From positions 1 through 55,721 of the forward strand of contig NZ_LNDJ01000048.1 in the NCBI RefSeq assembly GCF_001444505.1: a stretch of DNA of 55,721 nucleotides, given 5' to 3'. Each line of letters opens with the position of its first letter. The stretch's first letter is position 1. The notes under the pieces were generated by a model. The model made no database searches and was not told the DNA's origin. It saw nothing but the letters and a program-made list of their open reading frames with translations. The DNA comes from Psychrobacter piscatorii. Its GTDB lineage: Bacteria > Pseudomonadota > Gammaproteobacteria > Pseudomonadales > Moraxellaceae. The translations under genes and the position numbers were made by a program. This document shows positions 37,185 to 46,282 of this stretch, one piece after another.

Positions 37185-39329
37185 ATGGCCGAGCGTGCCG
37201 CCAAGCAGTTAGAACTGAACAAATCTGAATTACCCAATTCCATTACTGAAGTGATTGCCACATTGACCCGAGCTGGGTTTGATGCGTATATCGTTGGTGG
37301 CGGTGTGCGCGATACCTTATTGGGTCTGCGCCCAAAAGACTTTGACGCCGTGACTGATGCCAAGCCGCACGAGATTAAAGACGTCTTTGGCAAGCGTTGC
37401 CGTATCATCGGTCGCCGCTTCCAATTGGCGCATGTGTATTCAGGTCGCGAGTTAATTGAAGTTGCTACCTTCCGTGGTCCACCAACGAGCAATGCCAATA
37501 CCAACCAAGACGGTATGATCCTGCGCGACAATGTCTGGGGCGATATCAAGCAAGACTTTGCTCGTCGTGATTTTTCTATCAACGCGCTTTATTATCAACC
37601 GCTCAAAGGCGTGGTGCATGATTTTTGTGGTGCGCTTGAAGACATCGATAATAGAATTATTCGTCTATTGGGTCATGCGCCAGTGCGTATTGAAGAAGAT
37701 CCAGTAAGACTATTACGTGCGCTGCGATTTAAAGCCAAATTGGGCTTTGAGTTTGATGATGCATTATCCGATCAGTTTCATGATGGTAATTGGGCGCTGC
37801 TTGAGCAGATATCGCCACATCGTCTCTACGATGAAACACAGAAGATGTTTACCGGTGGCTATCTAGTGCCACTGTTGCCACTATTGTTTGAGTCTGGCGC
37901 GATCGATAGCCTCATTATTTATCCACCAGCCGAGCCAAGCGCCTTAGTCAATCAAGTGGCCATCAATACCGACAAGCGTATTGCGGCAGGCAAAAGCATC
38001 AATCCAGCGTTCTTTTATGCGGCGCTATTGTGGGAAAACTATCTGCATCAATTGGCAAAAGCTAAAAAGCGCAATATGCCGTTTGCTGAAGCACAAATGC
38101 ATGCCGCTGGTAAAGTCATTGACCGTCAACGCATCAAAACCGCTATTCCAAAATTTGCTGAGCAGTTTATCCGTGATATCTGGATATTGCAGCCAAAACT
38201 TGCCGCTCCGCGTAGCAAGCAAATCGTTCAGCTCTCTGAGCATCCGCGCTTTCGTGCGGGTTTTGACTTTTTATTATTGCGTGAGCAATGCGGTGATGCT
38301 GAGCACCCATTGTCAGAGTCGACGAATGGCATGGGCGAGTGGTGGCAGACGTATCAGACATTGTCTGAACGAGAGCAGCAGCAAGCGATTGATGATTTTG
38401 ATGAAAATATTCGCCGCGGTGCCTATAAAAAAGGGCAACGTAGCCGCGGACGCAATCGTCAAAAACCAGAAGCAAATATCACTGATCATTCACCATCTAA
38501 TCAGAACAGTGCAAAACAAAGTAAAGCCAATACTAGTACTGATAAAGGTAGGAATGATCAGACAATGGTAAATGACCCATCAAATATCCCAGCACGCCGT
38601 CGTCGCGCTGTCAGTCAGACCAAAAACACTGGTAAAGAATATGATACGCAGCAGGTAAAGCAAGATAGCAATGAGCTTGCTCAGCTACAGCAGCTATCGC
38701 TTGCTGGTAATAACCAAGCGACAAACAAACGCCATCACTCTAAACCTGCGCCACTGTTCGTTATAGAGCACGAAAAAGTTGTGCCACCGCTACAAAAGCA
38801 GCTGCCAGCTGAGAGTGCATCGCAGCCGAAGCGCAAGAATGCACCTGTGCAAACGGATAAAGCTGATCGTTCAGATAGTACTCAGTTGTCTAAAGCTAAT
38901 TCGTCAGAGGTTAAGGCATCATCTGATCAGGTAAAACCAACTCGCTCAATCGGCAGATCGCCTGCGCTTGTCAGTATGAATAACGAGCCGATTCCGCACA
39001 AGCGTCGCCGTCGTCAGCCTACTGTTGATAGTACAAATAGTGTCGAGTTGCAAAGTAAGAATGATAAAGAACAATCAACAGCGAAGTATGCGAGAAAAGC
39101 ACCTAAGTCAGTAGCGACATCAGCTAGTCCAGCTGATACTACAGAAGCAAAAACTGTAGCGCGTGAAGGGACAAAGAAAGCGGCTACACCAACAAAGGCC
39201 AAGAAACCAGTCAAAGCAAAGACTGAGCAAGTTGATAGTAATCAAGCTCCTGCTGTTAAAGTGACCGATGATAAAGGCCCTGTGCCATCAAAACGCCGTC
39301 GCCGTCAGCCTAGTACTGAAAGTGCCTGA
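37185..39329 (+). CDS. pcnB: Poly(A) polymerase I with a long basic C-terminal tail
   Basis: Adds poly(A) tails to RNA 3' ends, marking them for decay. The nucleotidyltransferase head shows VGGGVRDTLLGLRPKDFDAVTDA with the catalytic DxD, GRRFQLAHV, RRDFSINALYY and PVRIEEDPVRLLRALRF. The catalytic body ends about residue 400. A low-complexity tail of about 300 residues (415-714), rich in Lys, Arg, Gln, Ser and Asn, follows; E. coli PcnB is only about 465 residues in total. The tail holds ARRRRA (471-474) and two copies of KRRRRQP (606-612 and 703-709). GAGGAG precedes the start. folK begins 1 bp after the stop. Confidence 0.96.
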   Translation: MAERAAKQLELNKSELPNSITEVIATLTRAGFDAYIVGGGVRDTLLGLRPKDFDAVTDAKPHEIKDVFGKRCRIIGRRFQLAHVYSGRELIEVATFRGPPTSNANTNQDGMILRDNVWGDIKQDFARRDFSINALYYQPLKGVVHDFCGALEDIDNRIIRLLGHAPVRIEEDPVRLLRALRFKAKLGFEFDDALSDQFHDGNWALLEQISPHRLYDETQKMFTGGYLVPLLPLLFESGAIDSLIIYPPAEPSALVNQVAINTDKRIAAGKSINPAFFYAALLWENYLHQLAKAKKRNMPFAEAQMHAAGKVIDRQRIKTAIPKFAEQFIRDIWILQPKLAAPRSKQIVQLSEHPRFRAGFDFLLLREQCGDAEHPLSESTNGMGEWWQTYQTLSEREQQQAIDDFDENIRRGAYKKGQRSRGRNRQKPEANITDHSPSNQNSAKQSKANTSTDKGRNDQTMVNDPSNIPARRRRAVSQTKNTGKEYDTQQVKQDSNELAQLQQLSLAGNNQATNKRHHSKPAPLFVIEHEKVVPPLQKQLPAESASQPKRKNAPVQTDKADRSDSTQLSKANSSEVKASSDQVKPTRSIGRSPALVSMNNEPIPHKRRRRQPTVDSTNSVELQSKNDKEQSTAKYARKAPKSVATSASPADTTEAKTVAREGTKKAATPTKAKKPVKAKTEQVDSNQAPAVKVTDDKGPVPSKRRRRQPSTESA

Positions 39330-39330
39330 T

Positions 39331-39852
39331 ATGAATAACAGTATGAATGATAGTCACTGGGTTACCTGTTATGTGGGCCTAGGTAGCAATCTATCTAATG
39401 AGTTGGGCTCGCCTATAGACCATTTGCAGCAAGCGCTTGAAAGCATGAAAAAGAGTGAGAAAATACGCGAAAGTAGCGTGTCTTCTTTTTATGCCTCAGC
39501 GCCAATGGGTCCACAAGACCAGCCAGACTTTATCAATGCGGTTGCTGGGTTTGAAACGGTAATGACGCCTTTTGAGCTGCTTAGTTTTTGTCAGCAGTTA
39601 GAGAGCATGGCCAAGCGGGCACGTTTGCGCCGCTGGGGTGAGCGTAGTCTAGATGTCGATATTTTACTATATGGTGATATGCAGATTGCCGAACCACAGC
39701 TAACGGTTCCGCACGTTGGACTATGCGAGCGTAATTTTGTATTAATACCACTGCGAGAGTTAGCGCCACATTTGACTATCGTAGAAACACCAATAGCTGA
39801 TTACTCACAAAGTCATGATTGGACAGGCTTAAAATTATTATCAAACGACTGA
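39331..39852 (+). CDS. folK: 2-amino-4-hydroxy-6-hydroxymethyldihydropteridine pyrophosphokinase
   Basis: Transfers pyrophosphate to the pterin in folate synthesis. Family segments: YVGLGSNLSNELGSPIDHL, SAPMGPQDQPDFINAV, RWGERSLDVDILLYG with the Mg2+-binding DxD, and VPHVGLCERNFVLIPL. The start at 39331 lies 2 bp beyond the pcnB stop, so translation is probably coupled; E. coli also has pcnB-folK-panB-panC. It has 173 residues, slightly longer than the E. coli protein (159). Confidence 0.96.
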   Translation: MNNSMNDSHWVTCYVGLGSNLSNELGSPIDHLQQALESMKKSEKIRESSVSSFYASAPMGPQDQPDFINAVAGFETVMTPFELLSFCQQLESMAKRARLRRWGERSLDVDILLYGDMQIAEPQLTVPHVGLCERNFVLIPLRELAPHLTIVETPIADYSQSHDWTGLKLLSND

Positions 39853-39858
39853 TCTGCA

Positions 39859-39908
39859 GTGGCTTATCATAACTGATTAAGTATCAGATACTTTTTATGA
39901 TAGCTCAC
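39859..39908 (+). repeat. Hairpin in the folK-panB spacer
   Basis: GTGGCTTATCATAA (39859-39872) and TTATGATAGCTCAC (39895-39908) pair at 13 of 14 positions as plus-strand RNA, counting two G-U pairs. The loop contains a second small palindrome, AAGTAT/ATACTT. Confidence 0.6.
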
Positions 39909-39970
39909 TAACGCCAGCTAAAATGATAGACGTTGATAATTAAAGGCATTGCAAGTTAATTGAGGGTCAT

Positions 39971-40771
39971 ATGACAACATTATCTACGTTGAATAAATTT
40001 AAAAAAGAGGGTACTAAGTTTACTTGCTTGACGTGCTATGACTCAATGTTTGCACGGATGATGGATAAGGCACAGATCGATACGATTTTGATTGGTGATA
40101 GTCTAGGTATGGTCGTGCAAGGCCATGACTCAACACTACCTGTAACCGTCAATGATATGGCATATCACACAGCCAATATCGCCCGTAGTAATAAACACGC
40201 TTTGATATTGGCTGACCTGCCGTTCATGAGTTATGTGACGTTGCCAGAAGCCATTGCCAATAGCCGCCAATTGATGCAAGCAGGCGCGCATGTGATTAAG
40301 GTCGAAGGCGGTAGTGAGCTCTGTGAATTGGTGAGGACTTTAGCGCAAGCAGGAACGCCTACTTGTGTACATCTTGGTTTGACTCCGCAATCGGTCAATG
40401 TCTTTGGCGGCTATAAGATTCAAGGCCGCGGTGACGAAGCGGCTGACAAATTGCTCGCTGATGCTAAGGCAGTGGTTGATGCTGGTGCAGCGCTGTTGGT
40501 GCTAGAGTGTGTGCCGGCAGCACTTGCCAAAACAGTGACAGATGCTGTCGCTGTACCAGTCATTGGCATCGGTGCAGGCGCAGATACTGATGGTCAGGTA
40601 CTGGTGATGCATGACATGCTCGGTATGGTACACGGTCGTGTGCCACGTTTTGTACATGACTTTTTGACCGATGAGCGTAACAGTGCACATAGTATTGAAG
40701 GGGCTTTTGCGTTATATCAGCAATCAGTACGTGAGGGCAGTTTCCCAACTGAACAGCATCAATTTAGCTAA
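39971..40771 (+). CDS. panB: 3-methyl-2-oxobutanoate hydroxymethyltransferase
   Basis: First committed step of pantothenate synthesis. Motifs: CLTCYDSMFARMMD, the metal-binding LIGDSLGMVVQGHDSTLPV, DLPFMSY, KVEGGSE, and the C-terminal IGIGAGADTDGQVLVMHDMLG with the catalytic region. At 266 residues the size is normal. panC follows after 50 bp. Confidence 0.97.
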   Translation: MTTLSTLNKFKKEGTKFTCLTCYDSMFARMMDKAQIDTILIGDSLGMVVQGHDSTLPVTVNDMAYHTANIARSNKHALILADLPFMSYVTLPEAIANSRQLMQAGAHVIKVEGGSELCELVRTLAQAGTPTCVHLGLTPQSVNVFGGYKIQGRGDEAADKLLADAKAVVDAGAALLVLECVPAALAKTVTDAVAVPVIGIGAGADTDGQVLVMHDMLGMVHGRVPRFVHDFLTDERNSAHSIEGAFALYQQSVREGSFPTEQHQFS

Positions 40772-40821
40772 TCTATTTGAGCTTTCAAATATCAGAATAT
40801 TGAAATATAAGAAAAACTACC

Positions 40822-41724
40822 ATGTCTCCAATTATTTATCATGATATCCCATCACTACGTGCAGCGCTTCAGCCTTATCGTGGTCACCAAATTGACAAAC
40901 AAGACCGTCAGCAGCGTATTGCGTTAGTACCAACAATGGGCAATCTGCATCAGGGTCATCTAGAGCTGGTAAAAATTGCTAAACAGCATGCGGATATCGT
41001 CGTCGTTAGTATTTTTGTCAATCCTACTCAGTTCGGTGTGGGCGAGGATTTTGATAGTTATCCGCGTACACTAGACGAGGATGTGGCTAAGCTTGCCACT
41101 GTTGGTGCAGATTATGTGTTTGCGCCAAGCGTTGATGCGATGTACCCAGTATTACCACCACCGACTACTGTATTAGCTGGCGCTATTAGTAGCCAACTAT
41201 GTGGTCAATCACGTCCTGGTCATTTTGATGGCGTTGGTATCGTTGTCTCTAAGCTTTTCAACATTGTGCAACCAGATGTGGCGATATTTGGCCAAAAAGA
41301 CTATCAGCAGCTGGCTATTATTAAGCAGTTGGTGCGTGATTTGAGCTACTCAATTGAGATTATTGGTGCACCTATTATTCGTGCTGATGATGGGCTAGCG
41401 CTCTCCTCACGTAATCAATACTTAACCGAATCTGAGCGACAAGTTGCGCCTATACTGCATCGAGAGCTACAAGATTTGGCAAAGCAGTTGAAAGGTGGTG
41501 GTATTAGTCAGCAAGCGTTTGAATCATTACTAAAAGACAAGCGTACACGCATTAGTGATGCAGGTTTCACGATCGATTATCTAGAAGTAAAAACTGAAGC
41601 GCTGGGTTCTGTCGTAAGTGACTCTACAACTTTCAATATAGAAAATAAAAACATTGTTATTTTGGTTGCAGCATGGCTGGGACGCGCACGTTTATTGGAT
41701 AATCAGTTAGTAGTGGTGGGGTAA
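40822..41724 (+). CDS. panC: Pantothenate synthetase
   Basis: Ligates pantoate and beta-alanine with ATP. The nucleotidyltransferase HIGH-like motif lies in PTMGNLHQGHLELV; then SIFVNPTQFGVGEDFDSYPRT, GQSRPGHFDGVGIVVSKLFN, the QKDYQQLAII segment and the KMSKS-like ALSSRNQYLT. At 300 residues it is slightly longer than E. coli PanC (283), with extra residues near the C-terminus. Confidence 0.97.
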   Translation: MSPIIYHDIPSLRAALQPYRGHQIDKQDRQQRIALVPTMGNLHQGHLELVKIAKQHADIVVVSIFVNPTQFGVGEDFDSYPRTLDEDVAKLATVGADYVFAPSVDAMYPVLPPPTTVLAGAISSQLCGQSRPGHFDGVGIVVSKLFNIVQPDVAIFGQKDYQQLAIIKQLVRDLSYSIEIIGAPIIRADDGLALSSRNQYLTESERQVAPILHRELQDLAKQLKGGGISQQAFESLLKDKRTRISDAGFTIDYLEVKTEALGSVVSDSTTFNIENKNIVILVAAWLGRARLLDNQLVVVG

Positions 41725-41774
41725 ACCCTTCGGTACATAATGTATCGGATGCAATGAACTAGAATGGGTAGATC

Positions 41775-42755
41775 ATGGATATAAGTCAGGATCAAAGCGA
41801 GAATCAAGCTGCATCGACAACGCCAAAAATATCAGCGCCAAAAATATCAACGGATAAGCTCAGCATTCTAGTGGTATCAGGCCGTTCAGGATCAGGCAAA
41901 ACATCAGTGTTAAATATCCTAGAAGATTTAGGATATTACTCTATCGATAATCTACCGTTGTCTCTATTGCCGAGCGCCGCCCACAAGCTGGTAAAAGAGA
42001 GCGGTATCAATCGCATTGCGCTAGGTGTTGATATACGGACGCCACGAGCTGATCTGTCCAATTTTGCAGCAATCTATGCTTCTTTGAAAGAAACCTATGG
42101 GGCGCAAGCGGTACAAGTCCTATATGTGACCGCACAGGAGAGCACCCTAATAGCACGTTTCAATGCGACGCGCCGTGTACATCCACTCATGTCTCAGGAT
42201 GTCGATAGTGATAATGCAAACCATGTCGTATTTAATCTACCTGCCGCGATCAAAAAAGAAGTTGAGCTGTTAAAGCCCATCTCCAGTCAAGCAGATATCA
42301 AGATCGATACAACGACTTTAAATATTCATCAGTTAAAAGACAGGTTACGCGAACACATTGGCATGGACAATCAAATTGTCATTAACCTACTGTCATTTGG
42401 TTTTAAGCACGGTAGTCCCATTGATGCTGACTTTGTATTTGATGTCAGGATTTTGCCCAATCCACATTGGAATCCTGAGCTACGTGCCTCGACAGGGCTC
42501 GATGCTGAAGTCAGCACGTTTTTTGCAGAGTATCCTGAAGTGGCTGAAATGCTAGATGATATCGATAAGTTTTTGACACGTTGGCTACCAGAGTTTTTGC
42601 ATAATAATCGTCATACAGTGACGGTTGCAATCGGTTGTACCGGCGGTAAGCATCGTTCAGTATTTATCACCGATCATCTACAGCGTCGCCTCGCTGATAC
42701 GATGCCAGAAGGTGTAAAGGTACTGGCAAAACATCGCGAAAAAAGTCGTTGGTAG
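41775..42755 (+). CDS. rapZ: RNase adapter protein RapZ
   Basis: P-loop protein; in E. coli it presents the GlmZ small RNA to RNase E and so controls GlmS, the first enzyme of amino-sugar synthesis. Walker A is GRSGSGKT (36-43), and the C-terminal RNA-binding domain has LLSFGFKHGSP, PNPHWNPELR, TGLDAEV and AIGCTGGKHRSVF, ending in the basic AKHREKSRW. The N-terminus is about 28 residues longer than usual, with PKIS repeated in tandem from a 15-bp DNA repeat (about 41822-41851). It is separated from its common partners rpoN and ptsN and sits in the pan-darP block here. Confidence 0.95.
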   Translation: MDISQDQSENQAASTTPKISAPKISTDKLSILVVSGRSGSGKTSVLNILEDLGYYSIDNLPLSLLPSAAHKLVKESGINRIALGVDIRTPRADLSNFAAIYASLKETYGAQAVQVLYVTAQESTLIARFNATRRVHPLMSQDVDSDNANHVVFNLPAAIKKEVELLKPISSQADIKIDTTTLNIHQLKDRLREHIGMDNQIVINLLSFGFKHGSPIDADFVFDVRILPNPHWNPELRASTGLDAEVSTFFAEYPEVAEMLDDIDKFLTRWLPEFLHNNRHTVTVAIGCTGGKHRSVFITDHLQRRLADTMPEGVKVLAKHREKSRW

Positions 42756-42803
42756 TTGTATTCAGCACTATTAATTTATTACTTGTTATTTTGGAAAGCT
42801 TTT

Positions 42804-43316
42804 ATGATTGACTGGTCAGAACAAGATATGCGCGTTTCGCGCACAGAGCTCAAAAAAGCCCACGAGCGCTTACAGCAGTTATCCATACCACTCGCTAGCC
42901 TCTCAAAAAAGCAGTTAAAAACGTTGCCAGCCAGCGATTATTTTATGGCGGAACTCATGGCATTAGCTGACATTACTAGCGCCAATGCCCGTAATCGCCA
43001 GACCAAACGCGTCGGTAAGCTCATCAGCGAAGAAAATCGCCACGAGTTGGTCAAGGCATTGTTTGATGCGTTTTTCCCCAAGGAGCAGGTGTCTAAAATT
43101 GAAAGTTGGTACGATCGCCTAAATATCAATGATGAGGGAACGCTCAAGCAATTTGTAAAACAATACAAAGCTTCTGAACATAATAGTATGTATCAGTTAC
43201 TATTGTGGATTGAATACGCCAAGCATATGCAAGATGATGAGTTGATGGCGGAATCAAAAGAAGACTTGGCAACTTATATTCGCGAAGTGGCGATCTTGTC
43301 GCAATTGAAAAAATAG
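42804..43316 (+). CDS. darP: Ribosome-associated protein DarP/YjgA
   Basis: DUF615-family factor that assists assembly of the 50S ribosomal subunit. Segments typical of the family: VSRTELKKAHERLQQLS, LPASDYFMAEL, RQTKRVGKLI and the GTLKQFVKQY region. The start at 42804 follows a GGAAAG site and gives 170 residues. A bidirectional terminator separates it from the convergent dsbA gene. Confidence 0.92.
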   Translation: MIDWSEQDMRVSRTELKKAHERLQQLSIPLASLSKKQLKTLPASDYFMAELMALADITSANARNRQTKRVGKLISEENRHELVKALFDAFFPKEQVSKIESWYDRLNINDEGTLKQFVKQYKASEHNSMYQLLLWIEYAKHMQDDELMAESKEDLATYIREVAILSQLKK

Positions 43317-43350
43317 ACCTCTCAGACGATATGGACGTGTACCCCAATAC

Positions 43351-43384
43351 AAAAAAGCCAATCAATGACTGATTGGCTTTTTTG
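43351..43384. terminator. Bidirectional terminator between darP and dsbA
   Basis: AAAAAAGCCAATCA (43351-43364) and TGATTGGCTTTTTT (43370-43383), 5-nt loop, tracts on both sides. Confidence 0.95.
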
Positions 43385-43413
43385 TATGCGCTGTATAAGC
43401 TTGTATATAGAGG

Positions 43414-44034
43414 CTATTTTTTCTCAGCGCGGGCTTTATCGACTAGATATTCAACCACTTTAGGCACTTTAGCATCTTCACCTGTGACCACATATTTGCC
43501 TTGTACGACTACAGCAGGTACGCCAGTAAGCTGATAGCGCTTAGCGCCTTCTTGTGAGCGACCAATTTTAGTACCGACAGCAAATGAGTTGTAAAGACTG
43601 TTGAATTTCTTCTCATTCACGCCTTTTGATGCATACCATTTGCTCAATGATGATTGATCAAACAGTTTTTTGCCATCTTTATGAATCGCATCAAACAAGG
43701 CAGAATGGGTTTTGTCTTCAAATCCTAAAAGCTGAGCGGCATAAAAACCACGAGCATTGGCTTCCCAAACAGGGTTTAGTGCTGCTGGTGTTTTGAAGAA
43801 TACGACATCTTTGTCTTTGGTTTTTGCCCATTTTTCCATGTGTGGATCGAGAATATTACAATGCGGGCAACCGTACCAGAAAAACTCACGAACAATAATA
43901 GCATCACCGCTGATGGTCTCTGGATTGTCTAGCACACGATAATCTTTTCCAGCGACATAGTCTGCAGCTTGTGCGCCCATAGAAGCAAGTCCAATGGCCA
44001 TTGCCAGACCAGTCAATGTAATGACACGTTTCAT
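43414..44034 (-). CDS. dsbA: Thiol:disulfide interchange protein DsbA
   Basis: Periplasmic oxidase that introduces disulfide bonds. It has a signal peptide (first 23 residues, cleavage likely after AQA), the thioredoxin-like active site C56-P-H-C59 in FFWYGCPHCN, and the cis-Pro loop TGVPAVVV. At 206 residues it matches the E. coli DsbA size. AAGGA lies 6 nt ahead of the start. It would support folding of surface and secreted proteins, including pilins. Confidence 0.97.
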   Translation of the reverse strand: MKRVITLTGLAMAIGLASMGAQAADYVAGKDYRVLDNPETISGDAIIVREFFWYGCPHCNILDPHMEKWAKTKDKDVVFFKTPAALNPVWEANARGFYAAQLLGFEDKTHSALFDAIHKDGKKLFDQSSLSKWYASKGVNEKKFNSLYNSFAVGTKIGRSQEGAKRYQLTGVPAVVVQGKYVVTGEDAKVPKVVEYLVDKARAEKK

Positions 44035-44555
44035 ACTTTATCCTTAAGATGTAGGGATTTAGAGTTTGTTAAAGGGTTTGTGTATCTATGGCGCTTATAA
44101 TACATGATATCTGAGCGAAAAGAATTTCAATATACTTAAGTGACATAATATTGAGTATCACCAATACAATATTGAGGTATCGACTATGATAACGTAAAAC
44201 GTGGGCGCTTGTGAATCGGATTCTTAACCGACAGTTGTAAAGCTGTTAGCTATTATTTAAGGTATCTTACTTACGCTGCTTTGTATTTTTATCAATATTA
44301 TCCGCTCATTTATATTTTTAGATCAGATCTCTCTATACTAGGAGTAATTGTCGATAATATGAATGAATATTTTTATAATAGGCCGTATAACGGCGCTATT
44401 ACAAAGCAGCTGGCACACAAACTTAGGTGTTTGCCCAGTCTATTCACAATCAGTGACGATGTACTTACGACAAAGAAGCTGCGCTCATGATAATATTGAA
44501 CACATAATCGTGCACCTTCTACGATAATAACGATAACGACAACAAAGGAAATACT
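44035..44555. other. Divergent spacer between dsbA and ubiG
   Basis: About 520 bp, AT-rich. Only short, low-quality open frames are present. No structured RNA or repeat is recognised. Confidence 0.4.
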
Positions 44556-45404
44556 ATGAGCTCAGCCTTATCTTCTTCGCCAACATCGAGCGATACAACC
44601 AAAAAACGCTTCGATGATACAGTAACGAATACGATAAACGTCGATCCCAGCGAAGTCGAAAAATTTAACAACTTGGCGAGTGAATGGTGGAGCAATACAG
44701 GTGCATTTGCAACCTTACATGAAATCAATCCATTACGCTTAAATTGGATAGAAGAAAACGTCAAACGGGGTTATCAAAACGACGCTAACAATGGCAACAA
44801 AACTGGCGCGATCAAAACAGCAGAGCAGGGGCTCGCTGACAAAAAAGTACTGGATGTCGGCTGCGGCGGTGGCATATTGTCGGAATCTATGGCGCGCCGC
44901 GGTGCGGATGTGACAGGGATTGATTTGGGCACTGAAAATCTCAAGGCCGCAACCGTACATGCCTCACAGGGCGGGTTAGAGAACACATTGCGCTATCAGC
45001 ATATTCCAGTTGAAGAGCTAGCAAAAACGCATGCAGGTCAGTTCGATGTGGTGACCTGTATGGAGATGCTGGAGCACGTGCCTGATCCTAGCTCAATTGT
45101 ACAAGCGTGTTATGAGCTACTAGCCCCTGGCGGCGTCTGCGTGCTCTCAACCATCAATCGCAACCCAAAATCGTATTTGTTTGCCATCGTTGGGGCAGAG
45201 TATGTATTGCGATTGCTTGATCGCGGTACGCATGATTATGCCAAATTTATCACGCCAGCTGAGCTAGACAAAATGGCCATCAATACAGGATTTGCACGCC
45301 AAGATATCATCGGTTTGCATTACAATCCCTTGACCAAGCGTTATTGGCTTGCTCAAAATGTCGATGTCAATTATATGATCGCCGTTCAAAAGCCACTGGG
45401 TTAA
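44556..45404 (+). CDS. ubiG: Ubiquinone biosynthesis O-methyltransferase
   Basis: Methylates the two hydroxyl groups of the ring in ubiquinone synthesis with S-adenosylmethionine. The SAM motif VLDVGCGGG is at about 98-106; FNNLASEWW near residue 37 and the CMEMLEHVPDPSS and STINRNPKSYLFAIVGAEYVL segments are characteristic. An insertion of about 20 residues (73-93) precedes the SAM motif, and the N-terminus is extended, giving 282 residues against 240 in E. coli. The order ubiG-mupP-SDR is also found in Pseudomonas. Confidence 0.96.
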   Translation: MSSALSSSPTSSDTTKKRFDDTVTNTINVDPSEVEKFNNLASEWWSNTGAFATLHEINPLRLNWIEENVKRGYQNDANNGNKTGAIKTAEQGLADKKVLDVGCGGGILSESMARRGADVTGIDLGTENLKAATVHASQGGLENTLRYQHIPVEELAKTHAGQFDVVTCMEMLEHVPDPSSIVQACYELLAPGGVCVLSTINRNPKSYLFAIVGAEYVLRLLDRGTHDYAKFITPAELDKMAINTGFARQDIIGLHYNPLTKRYWLAQNVDVNYMIAVQKPLG

Positions 45405-45473
45405 CATTGTCAGGGACCAGCGATATCCATTGTATTTTTATTAAACACGTTATCAATCTCAAGAGCATCCACT

Positions 45474-46184
45474 ATGAGCCAATTTGTAAAAGCTGTTTTA
45501 TTTGACCTTGATGGCACGTTAATCGATACTGCCGCGGACTTTGTGCGTATCATTGGTAAAATGAGCCTTGAAAATAATTGGCAGGCGCCGCTTGAGACAG
45601 AAATCCGCGAGCAAGTTTCTGCGGGTGCATCCGCTATGGTGCAATTGATGCTCAGACATAACGATCAGCTAGAGGTTGGCGAGGACGAGTTACTTAATTT
45701 TCGTCAACAGTTCCTAGATGACTATGAAGCCGACATCTGTGTCGATAGCTGCTTGTTTGATAGCCTTGACGCAGTGCTGGCAGATCTAGAGAGCAAAGGC
45801 GTACCGTGGGGTATTGTCACCAACAAGCCCCGCTATCTGGCAGAAAAACTGCTCAATAAAATGCAACTTGATGAGCGCTGTGCCGCTTTGGTCTGTCCAG
45901 ACGATGTATCACGCTCAAAACCGGATCCTGAGCCGATGTATATGGCCCTAGAGAAACTGGGTATCCCTCGCGGTGCTGCTGGCTCTGTGCTCTATGTGGG
46001 CGATCATATCCGTGATATCGAAGCGGGCAACGCCGCTGGTATGCCAACCATTTTGGCCGCTTATGGTTATATTCCACCTGAAGATCAAAAAACGCTCAAA
46101 AAGTGGGGAGCTGACTATATTGTTGAGACCCCTGAGCAGTTGAACAAATTGCTGCTTTCTTCTGGCAAATTTGAGTATTTATAG
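45474..46184 (+). CDS. mupP: HAD phosphatase, probable N-acetylmuramic acid 6-phosphate phosphatase MupP
   Basis: A HAD-superfamily enzyme of 236 residues with FDLDGTLIDTAADF (nucleophile Asp and acid Asp), TNKPR (motif 2), SKPDPEPM (motif 3 Lys) and VGDHIRDIEAGNAAG (motif 4). By sequence alone it could be a phosphoglycolate phosphatase (Gph). The neighbourhood, behind ubiG and ahead of a YciK-like SDR, matches Pseudomonas where this gene is MupP of the cell-wall recycling pathway that bypasses MurA. Hence MupP is favoured. Confidence 0.85.
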   Translation: MSQFVKAVLFDLDGTLIDTAADFVRIIGKMSLENNWQAPLETEIREQVSAGASAMVQLMLRHNDQLEVGEDELLNFRQQFLDDYEADICVDSCLFDSLDAVLADLESKGVPWGIVTNKPRYLAEKLLNKMQLDERCAALVCPDDVSRSKPDPEPMYMALEKLGIPRGAAGSVLYVGDHIRDIEAGNAAGMPTILAAYGYIPPEDQKTLKKWGADYIVETPEQLNKLLLSSGKFEYL

Positions 46185-46207
46185 ACTGGTTTTTGGGTAG
46201 TAAATGG

Positions 46208-46237
46208 TCAGTATGAGTCATCTTGAGTTCATACTGA
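46208..46237 (+). repeat. Perfect 9-bp hairpin in the mupP-SDR spacer
   Basis: TCAGTATGA (46208-46216) and TCATACTGA (46229-46237), 12-nt loop, no T tract directly behind. The first seven bases, TCAGTAT, also begin the arm of the sucA-sucB hairpin. Confidence 0.65.
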
Positions 46238-46282
46238 TAAGCATATATTTTAATGATTCAACGATAAGTAGTGAGTAATACC

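Noticed and set aside
37981..38571. 196-codon open frame in another frame of pcnB
   Set aside because: Fully contained in pcnB, no ribosome site, and Ser/Arg/Lys/Ile composition of a shadow frame.
44281..44490. 69-codon open frame upstream of ubiG
   Set aside because: No ribosome site and no recognisable protein features; looks like chance in an AT-rich spacer.
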